A DNA stretch of 64,000 nt from Isoetes taiwanensis. Its lineage: Eukaryota > Streptophyta > Lycopodiopsida > Isoetales > Isoetaceae. The position numbers and the translations under genes are program-made. Under the pieces are notes generated by a model, which was not told the origin of the DNA, did not search any database, and saw nothing but the letters and a program-made list of their open reading frames with translations. The first letter of the stretch is position 1; each line of letters opens with the position of its first letter. The stretch is taken from contig JAJEKV010000010.1 in assembly GCA_021234155.1 (NCBI GenBank), forward strand, positions 4,626,871 through 4,690,870, written 5' to 3'. Shown here piece after piece: positions 47,027-58,700 of the stretch.

Positions 47027-48470
47027 GGGTCGCATGACAATGGCCAAGTCAGTCCTTAGTATTACCCATGTTTATACGGTATCCATATTGCTAGCCCCGC
47101 AGAACAAAGTACGTGAGCTTATTGCAATAGTTTGGAACTTTATATGGGCGGGTACTGAGGAAGGTGCTGTGATTACGGTGGCGTGGTCGAAGTGCCTCCT
47201 TCCCAAATGGGCAGGTGGTCTGGGTATGATGGACTTCTTACTGCAGAGCAAATTCCTTATTTCAAAGTTCATTTGGAGACTCCTGAATGGTGAAGATGAT
47301 TCTCCTGATTTACACCTTCTTAAACAAGCTCTTGGTCACTGTATCCCTCTAGGCAAAAAAGTTGTCAAACCAGTCCTACCTTGGGCATTATTTCAGACTC
47401 TGGAGCCTTTTCCAAGTCCTTCTTCATTTTGGCATGGCTTGTTAACAGCATGGGAGGCAGTCAAACATCTTTTCTGGCCATGTCCCTCCATCCACACCCT
47501 ATTGGAGACTCCATGGTGGTGGGCACCACTGCCTCCAGACCCCTCAGCACCTCCACTGGCAGCATCAGTTCATCCCCTTACACCGAGACGATGGATTCTG
47601 GCAGGCGTTGTCTCTATTCAAGCATGGTATGAAGCGGGTCACCTACTATTTTGGTCTAAATTTCAGGCAAAGTTTCTGCTCTCTCGTTGGGATGTGTTCC
47701 TATGGGAGAAGGTTGCAGAAAATTTGCCTCTTGTAGTGCAAGTTGGTGTTGCTGAAAGAGTGCCATGGGACTGTCATGAAAATATTCACAAAAGCAAGCA
47801 CTTTGTCAGATCAGTATATCGCATTCTTTTAGCACCACAACCCCTCCAATTGCCAGACGGGTGGCACCTACATGTTCCACAACACACTTTGTGTCGTACA
47901 TGGCGATGGCTTTGGGATAGGTTGCTCCATCCTAAAGTCTCTGCACTATGGTGGCAGGTTATCCACAGGTGCCTGCGCATTAATGCCTTCCGACATTGCT
48001 ATGATCCTCGCGTATTTGCAGTATGCCCGCTCTGTCTTTCAGCCGTTGAGACTCTTGAGCACTGTCTCTTTGATTGTCCAGAGGTTCAACCAGCGTGGTC
48101 CTGGCTACAAGGCTTGTTTAACAGTACATTAGACTGCCGATGCATCCTCTTGGCATCATATCCTAATGCATGGCCCTCAGCTAAACAGAGGATATTCTAT
48201 CTTGGTTCTGGTTGGCACCTATGGTCGATATGGGAGCGTCGCAGACATCACATCTTCCAAGGCAGCTATTCATCTGCACATGGTGTTATTACGGTAGCCC
48301 AGAAAAAGATACTGACAGCCTATGAGTGCTCCTCTCTTGATTCAAAAATGATGGAACGCATCTGGATTCAGTATCTTCGAATTGATTCTTATCGTTAGTC
48401 TTCCTTTCTGGAGTAAGCACATTGTGCTCCAGGTTCGTGTTCCTGTGGCATCTTTTTCGTTCTTACACTG
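47027..48470 (+). mobile_element. LINE 3' fragment with a long open frame
   Basis: Starts inside the RT thumb at GGTCGCATGACAATGG and stays open for 454 codons (47034-48398). The frame covers the thumb/connection region (KCLLPKWAGGLGMMDFLL) and the zf-RVT domain (VFAVCPLCLSAVETLEHCLF). It ends at the same truncated point, TTCTTACACTG, as copy A, and joins PPR sequence in the same way. It has no catalytic RT or endonuclease part. It is the cleanest C-terminal LINE frame in the window. Confidence 0.9.
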
Positions 48471-48960
48471 TTTTTAGGCCTTTTTTCCACGCAGCATATG
48501 CCCAAAATGGAGAAGTATGTAACCTGGATTATTTCCAAAGAATTCAGAAAGATGGCGCGAAACCTATCAAAGTTACATTTCTTGGGCTTTTGAAAGCCTG
48601 CACTACCATAGGCACAATAGAGAAGGGTAGATGTATTCATGAGGAGATATTGAAAGTGGCCTGCAACTTAATGTTGTCATTGGGAGTACAATTGTGGATA
48701 TGTATGCCAAGTGCAAGAACATGGAAGAGGCATGTTGGGTGCTCTATAACTTGCCTAGTCGAAATGTTATCTCATGGAATGCAATAATTGCTGGATATGC
48801 TCAGCAAGGTGCCTTGGACCTCGCATCTGAAGGTGGATCAGTTAATGTAAAATGGGGTAAGAGGGATATGAAGTATCATAAATTGGAGATGCCTTGGATA
48901 TATTGCTAGAGATTGTCTACATGAAGATGAATGACCAACAACAAGTGATGGGGCGGAACC
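48471..48960 (+). pseudogene. PPR protein fragment, module C
   Basis: Same fragment as 21647-22130 (VTFLGLLKACTTIGTIEKG, MYAKCKNMEEACWVLYNLPS). One A is lost in GAGGAGATATTGAAAG (GAGGAGATAATTGAGAG in module A), shifting the frame in the middle of a motif. Confidence 0.78.
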
Positions 48961-49559
48961 ATCTAGTGCTCTTCAGCTTGTTAGCAATTGAGGCCAGTTG
49001 TCTTTTATCCCCTGGGTTGTTACAATTATGATCTAAAATACAGTCACCAAGGATATATGGATTTGGATCTGTGCAAAAAGATCAAGGAGCCTGTGTAGTG
49101 AAGTTGTGTGGTGTTGTGGTGGAGATGTGTGGTCTGTGTGGTGGAGCAAGGAATATGTAGCAAAATAACAGGGGGTTGCTTTTGTGTTTTTGTACTTTTT
49201 TCCCTAAGGTTTTTATATGATTTCGTGGCGTATTCTCATAGGTGTACTAATGCGTACATCTAGAGTGCGCATGCATATTCCTTATTTTTTATGGCGCTTG
49301 CCAATGGTTTAGCCCCCTTAAAAAAAAAAAAAAACATCTGATTCGTGGCATGCAAAACTCGAAAGCTGTATTTTAGGGTTCTTCGGTACCCATCAAAATT
49401 TTCCCAGAGTTAGAAGCGAAAGGAGCGGCTTCTTCACGGCTCCTTTTGGGTCAGAAAGTGAGTAATATGGGATCTTTGCAGATATTGCCAATCTCAGATA
49501 CAACCGAATAATAAGCATTTGAGATATATGTAGATTTTCTCGAGGTCAAGCAAGTGGTA

Positions 49560-50700
49560 ATGGTGTGGAAATCGCTTTAGGGTTGTCATCCAAGATTCGG
49601 TTGCAGGCAAACATTGCCGCCACCTCCACCTTTCTCGTGATCCGGCATTACCTTGTCTACACCTCCTCAAATTGCGGCTTCAAAGAAATGGTCTTTTGCA
49701 ATCTTGTCTTACTGAGTGTCTATCTTCAGCCAAACTCCTCTTATCGTGAAATCCCAAAGGCTTCCCTTTAAGTTGGCATCCCGCTTAGGGTTTGATTCTT
49801 GGGCACATTACATATTTGTGAAATTTTTAGTTTTATGCGTGTGTTAGGCATTGTTCCCTTCACAAAATTGCTAATCGACCGATCCTTCCATGCTTATTGG
49901 ATTCTAAATTCAATGGGTGCTTCATTCGGAATCTCCACTATTAGAGCATTTTGTATCATCTTGATTTCACCTTAGAGGAGGGCCAAAATGACACAAGAAA
50001 CTCAGAAAGCGAGAACAGAGTCGATCACCGGGCTGCATGACACAAGAAGTCAAGTCGATTTTATTGTGAACTAGGTTGTTTGATGCAATTGATATGCCAA
50101 ATTACCCGATTTTCTTGATCCCGACATGCGTGAAGGACTTAGATGATACTTGGGTAGGGACACTTGAAGAAAGTTGCATGCATTGGCAAACAAGGAAGCA
50201 CCGCACTCCTCCGTGGAGGTTTGGTCACAAATTTGTATCTTTGTTGAAGATACGCTTGTCTTATTTGTTGGAATAAATGACCAAGGAATACGGCAATCGA
50301 TACATGGTGTGTAAATGTGTTTTGGACAGTGAATTGTCCCGGCAAAGTTACTAGAGGTGGCAATTGCTCCACCCATTTCGTGGTGCTCATCTTTGGTTGT
50401 TATGCCGGTGGTAAAAATGTTGTGATTTTTGGTGGAATTGTATCAAATGGAGTTAGATTGCAAGATACTTGGATTCGGATCTATCTGGCAGTGCCTCTAT
50501 ATGTTGGTATGAGGTAACCGCAGCAGGTGTCACCTTCATGGGTTGAACCGCAACACCGGATGTTTATTCGAGAATGATTTACCGCCCCTCGTAGGGTAGG
50601 GCACTCACCTTCGTTAATCTTTGGAGGTAGAGTTCTTGTTTTTGGTGGGGAAGATGCTAGGAGGTCTCGCAAGGGGATCTATGGTTGCTTGTGAGGCTTA
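49560..50700 (+). pseudogene. Kelch-repeat protein remnant (F-box/kelch type)
   Basis: Kelch-like blades appear in alternating frames: PPWRFGHKF, VEDTLVLFVGINDQGIRQSI, NVVIFGGIVSNGVRLQDTWI, and HSPSLIFGGRVLVFGGEDAR with RSRKG. The pattern GG..VVIFGG...DTW.LDL and HS...GGRVLVFGGED is that of plant F-box/kelch proteins, substrate receptors of SCF ubiquitin ligases. The F-box itself is not clearly visible. At least four frame breaks and several stops exist, so it is a pseudogene. Confidence is good for kelch, low for the exact family. Confidence 0.55.
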
Positions 50701-51863
50701 ACCGATTTAACCTATGTGGGCACAATTGATGGAGATGCATGATTTGTTATCGGACGTAATCGGTGCTATATTGCCATGTAATAGTACAACCGATAGGCAT
50801 AATACCGTCTCAAGGTGCCACCAAGTGCAACATGCGTGTATCTCAATATTCCAAACATTATTTCAATTTGCAGTAACGGTAAAGCGCCGCACTATGTTGC
50901 ATCGTGGTTATGGCTTCCTTTTTGAAAAACGCAAGTGAAAATGTTTCCTGGTATGTTTCTTCTTGTTTCTCTTGCGTATTTTATTCAATTCCACTTTGAT
51001 ATTAGGTAGTTGGCTTGTTTGAGCATAGAACCTATGTATCGTTGATTAAAGCATGTGACTCCTGCTGCCACGATTTATCTCCAAATCATCCTGCGTGATG
51101 TTGCTCGAACCAATGGTTTGATGCAGCACCCTTGGCCCAGTTGTTTGCAGATCTATGGACCATTACCACGTCTTAAAGTTATGCAGTTCAGATTATGAGC
51201 CCATGGGGTGTTCATTGAGTTCATCGTCGAGAATTCAGTTTAATCTTAAACTGCCAATAAGATTAAGTTTGATGCAAAGTACCAATCTAGTTGGTCTTTT
51301 TGGACAATTCCTAGGCATCTCCAAAACATTGTGCTTGTTTCCTAGACAATGGAGTTGCGACCATGCCATGCAGAAATTCCAAGGTTAGTCCTGTTTGAGG
51401 TGAAGTACAGACCATCTGGTTACTGGATTCAATTCCCGGGACTGTTCGGCAGCTTTTGTGTTCCTTGGTTTCGCCATATTACTTAAATCTCATTTGACTA
51501 TTGAAAATTGGGATTTTTTACTATTGGAGGAACATAAATGGTAAATAAATTTCTTTGCGATCGGTCAATTTTGGGTTGTTCATCCTCGCTATAAAATGCG
51601 CATGTTTGTTGCATAACTTATTATTGAGATCGTCTATTCATTCCAGGAAATAGATCAAACATTGTTTTGACACTACATTTTCACTTGCAGCTGGATAGAG
51701 ATTACATTTTCACTTACAGGCTTCTGTCCCATAATTAGATTACATGCACAAGTGTTTCTCGTGTTAGTACATGTATAAGTGTTTGTAAAATTGGTACGTG
51801 AAGTTATGCCATCCTTAATGCCCAAAGGCCTTTATTAGGGCCCGAAGGGCCCAAAATTTTTTT
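50701..51863. other. No gene recognised
   Basis: Follows the kelch remnant. The frame at 51155-51388 has no recognisable motif. Direct near-copies of ACATTTTCACTTRCAG occur at 51675-51720. Confidence 0.35.
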
Positions 51864-52366
51864 ATTAATATAAATATATAGCATAATAACAACCAACACA
51901 TCAATACAATCAATATTAATTAACACAAACCATTACATCCAATACATTTAAATTAACATCCCCCTAAAACCCCCTTTGGTTTGGGTGCATATTCACACGG
52001 GGGGTTATGTAGGGCAGCGAGAGCCCCCAAAAATTTATAATACATGTACAAAATTAACACCATTAAGTACATTCCCTCAAACCTTATAGTATTTTACAAA
52101 TCTCAATATACGGTATACAAAAACTTGTACATGCATACCCCACAAACGAGGATCGCTATGTATGGTCCAGATCAAGGAATAAAGGGCAAATATGCCTATC
52201 CGACAGCTCTCGATGCCCGGAGTAACCCCCCGTGTGAATATGCACCCAAACCAAAGGGGGTTTTAGGGGGATGTTAATTTAAATGTATTGGATGTAATGG
52301 TTTGTGTTAATTAATATTGATTGTATTGATGTGTTGGTTGTTATTATGCTATATATTTATATTAAT
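51864..52366. mobile_element. Long-TIR MITE, second subfamily
   Basis: Arms of about 165 bp begin ATTAATATAAATATATAGC and pair with the complement of the right end. The inner part (CCCCCTTTGGTTTGGGTGC, ATTCACACGGGGGG) and the core (AATACATGTACAAAATTAA, CCCCACAAACGAGGATCGC) are shared with the elements at 43355 and 62617, but the outer 70 or so bases differ. The core has the same orientation as that at 62617. Confidence 0.85.
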
Positions 52367-52494
52367 AACTGAGCCAGTCATCTTTGAGGCCATTTGTTTT
52401 TTTTATCTCAGTGGGTTGTTCCAATTATGATCTAAAATACAGTCACGAAGGATAAATGGATCTGGATCTGTATAGACAGATAAACGAGTGGCAA

Positions 52495-52640
52495 TGAGGT
52501 ACCTTTAAGTTGTCCCATCCTTGGCTAGAGGGGTAATAAAACGAAATGAAAGGTAGGCCATTGTAATGAGGTACCTTTAAGTTGTCCCATCCTTGGCTAG
52601 AGGGGTAATAAAACGAAATGAAAGGTAGGCCATTGTTTTT
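52495..52640. repeat. 72-bp tandem duplication, module C
   Basis: Two copies of AATGAGGTACCTTTAAG...GGTAGGCCATTGT, as in module A. Confidence 0.85.
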
Positions 52641-53658
52641 TTACATTGATAGTTGTTTGTTTCCTTTCCTCTTAGTCAAGTGAAATGGATCTTCAAACAA
52701 TTGTTTTATTAGTTGCACGTGCATGTTTATGTAATTTCTTATGACCTTCGTTACGTTGGCAAATAGTTTTTACAAGTTTTTTGTTGGGGGAAAAAAAGTT
52801 TATTAAACAAGGTGTTGCGCACGGAGGGTTGCCCTCCATGGCCGGAGGGTGACGTGGCTTAAATCATACTTGAAAGTCATGTTTTTACAGTAAATCAAAA
52901 TTGCTATTTTAAAACATTGATGTTTTGTGAAGGTGATGGTACCCATTTGCATCACTAACTCCTCCTTAGATGTTGAGCTCTTACCTTTCCTCCCAAGACC
53001 TTTCCAAAAGGTGACTTGGCATATAAGGCCTACATTCGTTTAGGCCTTTATGGGCTATGCTCAAGAAGCCCTCCTCAAGCGGCTGCGACTGCTAGATCTT
53101 TCATTGATTCTAGCTCAAATCGTAATAGTCTGCCGGGGTAAAAGACAACTGACCTGAGTTGTAACGATCACATAAGTGGCTGAACCATACACATAATCAA
53201 CCGCCCACGTCCACCACACATCTCATTAACCACACAGGTTCACGATACAACTCTACCACAAAGACCATCTAGCTCCACTACAAAGATCCACCATACATGT
53301 CCCATGATCTCTCTACACAGGTCCAAATCCACATATCCTTGATTCATCACATCGACCACTCATCTCCATCACAAGGCAGAAAAGGTATTTGATCAAATTA
53401 CAATATGCACTCTTGGCCTCAAGTGGCAATTCATGATTCGTTTATTTCACACCTAAAATATGACCATAAACTTTGAAGTCTTGTACCAAAATAAATGCTT
53501 CTGAGCGAGTTTTATCTTTGCTGCTTTTAACGTGTGCTTTTGCAAGTTTTTGCACATGTTTATTGTTTTATATGATATTGTTCATAATGGTATGGGCAAG
53601 TTGATACAACATGAAGAATAAAAGGGGGTTGTATAAGTCCTAGACCATATTTGCAACT

Positions 53659-54783
53659 ATGAGTTCATTCCAAAATGTAACTCAATCAGAGATGGCCTTA
53701 GGCCAATCTTCGTCATTCTGGGAGCACTTGTGGCTCCAAACTACTACGCAATTCTCTGATTATATGTTGTATAACTTTGTTGCAGTTTTTGCATTAGTAT
53801 TCTATAGTATAGCCACCATGCCAATGGTAATATTGGATGTTCTTAGGCCTAAGGCTTTTCAAAAATTTAAACTTCAGCCTGGAGTTCAAAGGTTTCTATA
53901 TATTAAAGATCATACCTACAGGCATGTTGTACAACATGTCAACTTATTGACTCAATGCTTTACAGGTCTTGGGGAGATGTATGGGGATGCTATAAATCTG
54001 TTGTTTTTGACAATTTGGTAGCAGTTGGACCATTCCAATTTACATCTTATCCTCTTATGAAGGTGATTTATTTCTTATAGACATAAAATATCATCCAATC
54101 TATAACAACAAGCTTGCTTTTACTGAAAAGTGTGCGAAATGTAATCTACAATAGATGTTGGGCCTGAGGACAAGTTTGCCACTACCATCTTTTGGGGAAA
54201 TCATTATGCAACTTATGGTTTATATATTGGTGGAAGACTATCTTCATTATTGGATTCATAGGTGGTTGCATACCCGATGGGCATATGAGAACATCCATTA
54301 CAAACATCATTCTTACACAGCATCTATGAGTATCGCTGCAGTGTATGCACATTGGGCAGAGTTGATGGTGCTTGGGTTTCCAGCATTCGTTGGACCATTT
54401 CTAGTGCCCGGACACATGATCACCTTTTGGATATGGTTTATCTTTCGCATTTTTGAAGCTGCTGATACACATAGTGGGTTAGTACTCCTCCTTTCCTCCA
54501 TTTCTGCTTTTATTTCTTACAAAGGATGTTTTGCAGTTATAGCTTCCCTTGGAGCCCATTCAAGCTTATTCCCTTCTATACTGGACCTGAGTATCATGAC
54601 TATCATCATAGTGGAAAAATTCGTGGCAATTTTTCCACTATGTTGAATTACTGTGATCGCATTTATGGAACATACAAGGTTTATTGCTTAACATTTTCCA
54701 ATCCATTATGTGGTTATGATGTTAAAGTTAACTTTATATTTTATTGCAATGGCCAGGGTTATCACTACGTGAAAAATGACTAA
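53659..54783 (+). CDS. SMO1: Sterol 4alpha-methyl monooxygenase, SMO1 type, intact five-exon gene
   Basis: Exons 53659-53891, 53966-54062, 54155-54477, 54537-54678 and 54757-54783 join with GT-AG ends into 273 codons without a stop. The product belongs to the fatty-acid hydroxylase superfamily: an ER-membrane di-iron enzyme that oxidises the C-4 methyl of sterol precursors. His boxes are HRWLH (145-149), HYKHH (158-162) and HDYHH (238-242). AVYAHWAEL and VPGHMITFW match plant SMO1. Hydrophobic spans lie near residues 37-58, 88-105, 125-143 and 180-207. The start ATG (AACTATGAG) fits the conserved N-terminus. The last exon codes only GYHYVKND, so the tail is shorter than in Arabidopsis SMO1. 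It is the only undamaged one of four copies here. Confidence 0.9.
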
Positions 54784-55709
54784 GGAGAATATTAGCCATA
54801 TAGCGTATATTTGAGGAGGAGGATAGAATAAATAGCTAGCATGCAATACATAAAATGCGTGTATTATGGTAAAACATGTAATAATTTTAATGATTATAAA
54901 AGCTTATCTTTTTAAGGTCAAAAACTACGCTGAGCATCTCACAAAGCAGGCTCAAAACCCATTTTTTTTTCTTTTCATTTGCGATGAAACATCCCATCTT
55001 CAAAAAAAATTTGAAGCAGCTAGAAGGATAAATGATTGTTTTTCAAAATCATGCCAATCCATCCACATAAGATGCCTCTTCCTTAACAGTGTAGGTGCAC
55101 ATAAACTACATCAGAGTCAAATGCGTGAATCAGAGTTCGGCTATAGACACACAAGCAATCCAATACAAAAAGAAACTCAAAGCAAAGAAGCATTACATGT
55201 TCGATTGATCTCATTGATCATATGATACACAAAATCTGCATAAAACCAGAAACATGGGTTTCACTGATATTGGATATTTACCCTTGTTAATGATAAACAG
55301 ACTCAAAGCCGACAACCTGCCAGAACCCTCAATCCTGCCAAGTCTAGTAAAGCCTAGACATTTTCTAGTCTAAGAATACATAGGTTCTACAATTGGCTTC
55401 TCGACAATTGCCTAAGAATACATAGTATGTGATTTTGCATGGGAACACACAGAAGATAGGGGTTGTTCTTGGGCTCTTTGGAAAGCTCGTCGCACGATCT
55501 TTCCGTCGATGTATGATTTGTATGGTGATTCTTCTGTTTTAATGGAAAGAACTCGCCTGACAGTCTTAGCCCTCTTTTGGTGGTGCTAGGGTTTGACTGC
55601 AATTTTCTTTTGGCCATAACTTCGCATTTGGTGGTAGTTTTGGGCGTATTTGGGTTTGTTGGAAAGCTCTTTGAGGACTCCATCCAATGGTGCTTAATCT
55701 TCTCAGAGA
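54784..55709. other. Spacer between SMO1 and LINE, module C
   Basis: As in module B, but about 435 bp shorter: after TTATCTTTTTAAGG the sequence jumps to TCAAAAACTACGCTGAG (54917). No gene supported. Confidence 0.45.
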
Positions 55710-58700
55710 TTGGCCTGTTGGGAAGGACTATTCAGCTCTGAAACCTGCTCCCCTCGTCACCCTTTGGTGGAGATGACAAGATCCATTCGCAGCCCACCAA
55801 AACGTTCTTCTGTTAGTTCTACCATAGTAGATGGAGGAATTGGAAAAGAATATACTGCAGATTCTCTCAAAATAAGTGTACGTGATGCACACAAAATGGC
55901 TCACGAGGGTGCTCTTTCGGCTCCTGAGAGTTTAGTTTCTTTAGTGCACCTCAATCTTTTAGTGTTGCCTAAATATGTATTCTAATGGCACGAGTGGGGC
56001 CATCTCAATTGAGACAGGAGCTCCATCTCTCTCCTCTTCTCAGTTACTTGTTCCAGTTTCTATTCCAACTGTAGTTGCCTCGACTACAGTTCACGCCTCT
56101 GCCCATACATCTGGTGAGACTGGAAGACGTGAACATGTGCCATTGGAAAACTCTTCTAAAACATGTGCCATTGGAAAACATCTTTTATGAGGTTCAGGAG
56201 TGCAGGGCAACTTTTGAGCGTTTTCGGGCTCTAGTGGTGCAGATTAGCTATGAAGTTCATCGACGACATGTGGAGCAGTTGGTTGCGTGTTATGTGGTCT
56301 GCCATTTCACTGGCCCTTCCTTGGATCTGAAGCGCGTGGGATCTTGGTTGTCTGGGCACCTTCATAAGCTAGGGCTTCCTGCTTATCAATCTATCAAGCT
56401 TGTGACAAAAGATCAACGCTGCTTTCGTTTGATGTTTGAATCTCCTGAGCCAACTGCTCAACTCATAGAACGAGGTGTTGATCCTCTTTGGAAACACTTC
56501 TTTCTCTATCAGCAGTATGTTCCTGGATCCTTTCCAGCTAAGCCAGATGCCTTACGTGCCCCCTTCTAGTTTGCTATTGAAGATTTTCCTCCGGAGCTAC
56601 AGCATTTCCGCCATTGCTAATGAGATTGAACTCCATTTGCAACACTCCATAACCAATGGTATCACCAAGATTTGTGTTGCAAAGCCCATTCATCGTGATT
56701 TGTCTCAAACATTTGTTGTCTAGAGCGGGCTCATCTTCTTTCCATTTAAGCTGTCCTTGTTGAATGGTCCTGAGCTAGCTCTCATGTTTCACTCAGGATG
56801 ATCGTTTTGGTCGTTGGGCTCTAATTATATGGCAGGAACATGGGGTTAAGTATGGTTTAATTAATGTTTACGCCCACAACAGGCCCCATCAGAGAGCTTC
56901 ACTATGGGCCTCCTTGCGAGGGAAGATGCTCAGCTTGGGCTGCCACATTTCATGGCTTCTTGTTGGGGATCTTAACATGGTGGAAATGGAGTCCGATCGG
57001 TTAGGGGCTACCTCTATAGTGGTGTTTGATTTTGAACGCTAACAGTGGCTCTGTCTACTCCATGACTGCAACCTCTTGGAGATTGATGGTAAAGGTTCCT
57101 TTACTTGGTGCAATGGTCAAGTTGGTCGCACAAGCTCTTAGTTAGATAGAGCTTACTGGAATGCAGATGCAGTTTGTGGCACTTCTAGGTCTCTTCCGGT
57201 TCTGTCTCAAGAAGACCACCATCCGCAGTTCCTTTCAGACAAGCCTCTGCAGCAGCAACGGCCTGGACGGACATGTTTTCACTTGAATGTAAAATTTTTA
57301 AAGGATGCTGACTATCAAGAAGACTGTAAGAACACTTAGATAACTGCCTTCAACCGACGTCGAGGCATGGCTGGCATAGTGGATGCAATTGCGACAGTCA
57401 AATGCTTTGCCAAGCAGTGGGGCCGAGAGTCTGCAGCAGCAGGTCGTGCTTTATTGGACACCACAGATCCGGGACCTGCTCCATTCTCGACAGGGACTCC
57501 TTTCAGGTGTTCATGATCGAGATATTTTGGCACAGATCCAAGCATTGGAGGAGGAGCAAATCCAAAAGGCAAAGATGAAGGCAGGTTTGCAGTGGTTTTG
57601 TGATGAAGACCGTTGTACAGGCTTCTCTTTTCGTGCGCTAAGAGGCGTTGTATGACGTCAACCATGTCCTCATTGCTTTTGCCGGATGGTTCGGTGCTAA
57701 CAGAGCCAACTGATCTCAAGCAATATCTGCATAGCCACTTTCAGACTTTCTTTGCTGAGAAACATCTTACCTTTCAATCAGAAATACGAGATGCTATTTT
57801 GTCTAGGATTTCTCCGATGATCTCTGACGAGCAGTGACGGCTATGACAGCTGATGATGGGGCAGTCTTTGAACTGAAAAGAGGCAAATGCCCAGGTTTGG
57901 ATGGTTTGCCAATTGAGTTCTTCCAGGAGTATTGGAAATGGTTGGAGCCCGATGTTTATGATGCTTTTTGTGACTTTCGGCGGTCCATTGCTTTGGATAG
58001 AATTCTAAACACAGGTGCCATCTCACTCATCCCCAAGGTCAAGGATCCGCAGACTATTTCAGACTGGCGGCCCATCACCTTATTGTCATCTGTATATAAG
58101 ATCTTTGCCAAGGCTTTTGTAGAGCGGGTGAAGGACATCTTGGCAGAGTCCATCTCAACAACCCAATCAGGTTTTCTTCCAAAACGATGCATTCTGAACA
58201 ATGTTGCTGCTGCTCACGAGTGAATTTATTGGGCGTAAAGCAAAACCTTCCGATTGTATATCTTAAGCTTGATTTTGCAAAGGCTTATGACAATGTTAGC
58301 TGGAGATTCATGTGTCGTTGTATGCTAAAAATGGGATTTGGAAAACAATTCACATCATATATTATGAAGCTCCATATCTCTGCTCGGGCAACTGTTATGT
58401 TCTATGGTGAGCTGTCAAATGCCTTTTCACTTGGTCATGGTATTCGCCAGGGATGCCTTTTAGCACCACTGCTTTTCACAATTGTCGCAGAGGCTTTGTC
58501 ACAATTATTCACCATTGCAACCCACAGGAGGGACTTCTCCATGACCTTGCAATGGAGGATGGCTTCTGAGGAGGTTTGCAATCAATATCTTTGAGAATCT
58601 TGCAGCTGCCAAATTGCTCTTAGACACTTTTCACTGGCTTCCGGTGTCCTTGTGGGGTGGCAGAAGTGTACATCTTTATGGACATTGGATACTCCGACTC

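Larger units (their letters stand above)
49152..52366. mobile_element. 3.2-kb insertion in module C relative to module A
   Basis: Module A reads GGTGGAGCAAG, 15 bases, then TAACTGAGCCAG at 22320-22355. Module C has the same outer sequences but 3.2 kb between them. The left edge (GAATATGTAGCAAAATAAC) and the complement of the right edge (AAATATATAGCATAATAAC) match at 16 of 19 bases, which suggests terminal inverted repeats. Inside are kelch-gene remnants and, at the right end, a MITE. Whether this is one transposon or a composite is undecided. Confidence 0.5.
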
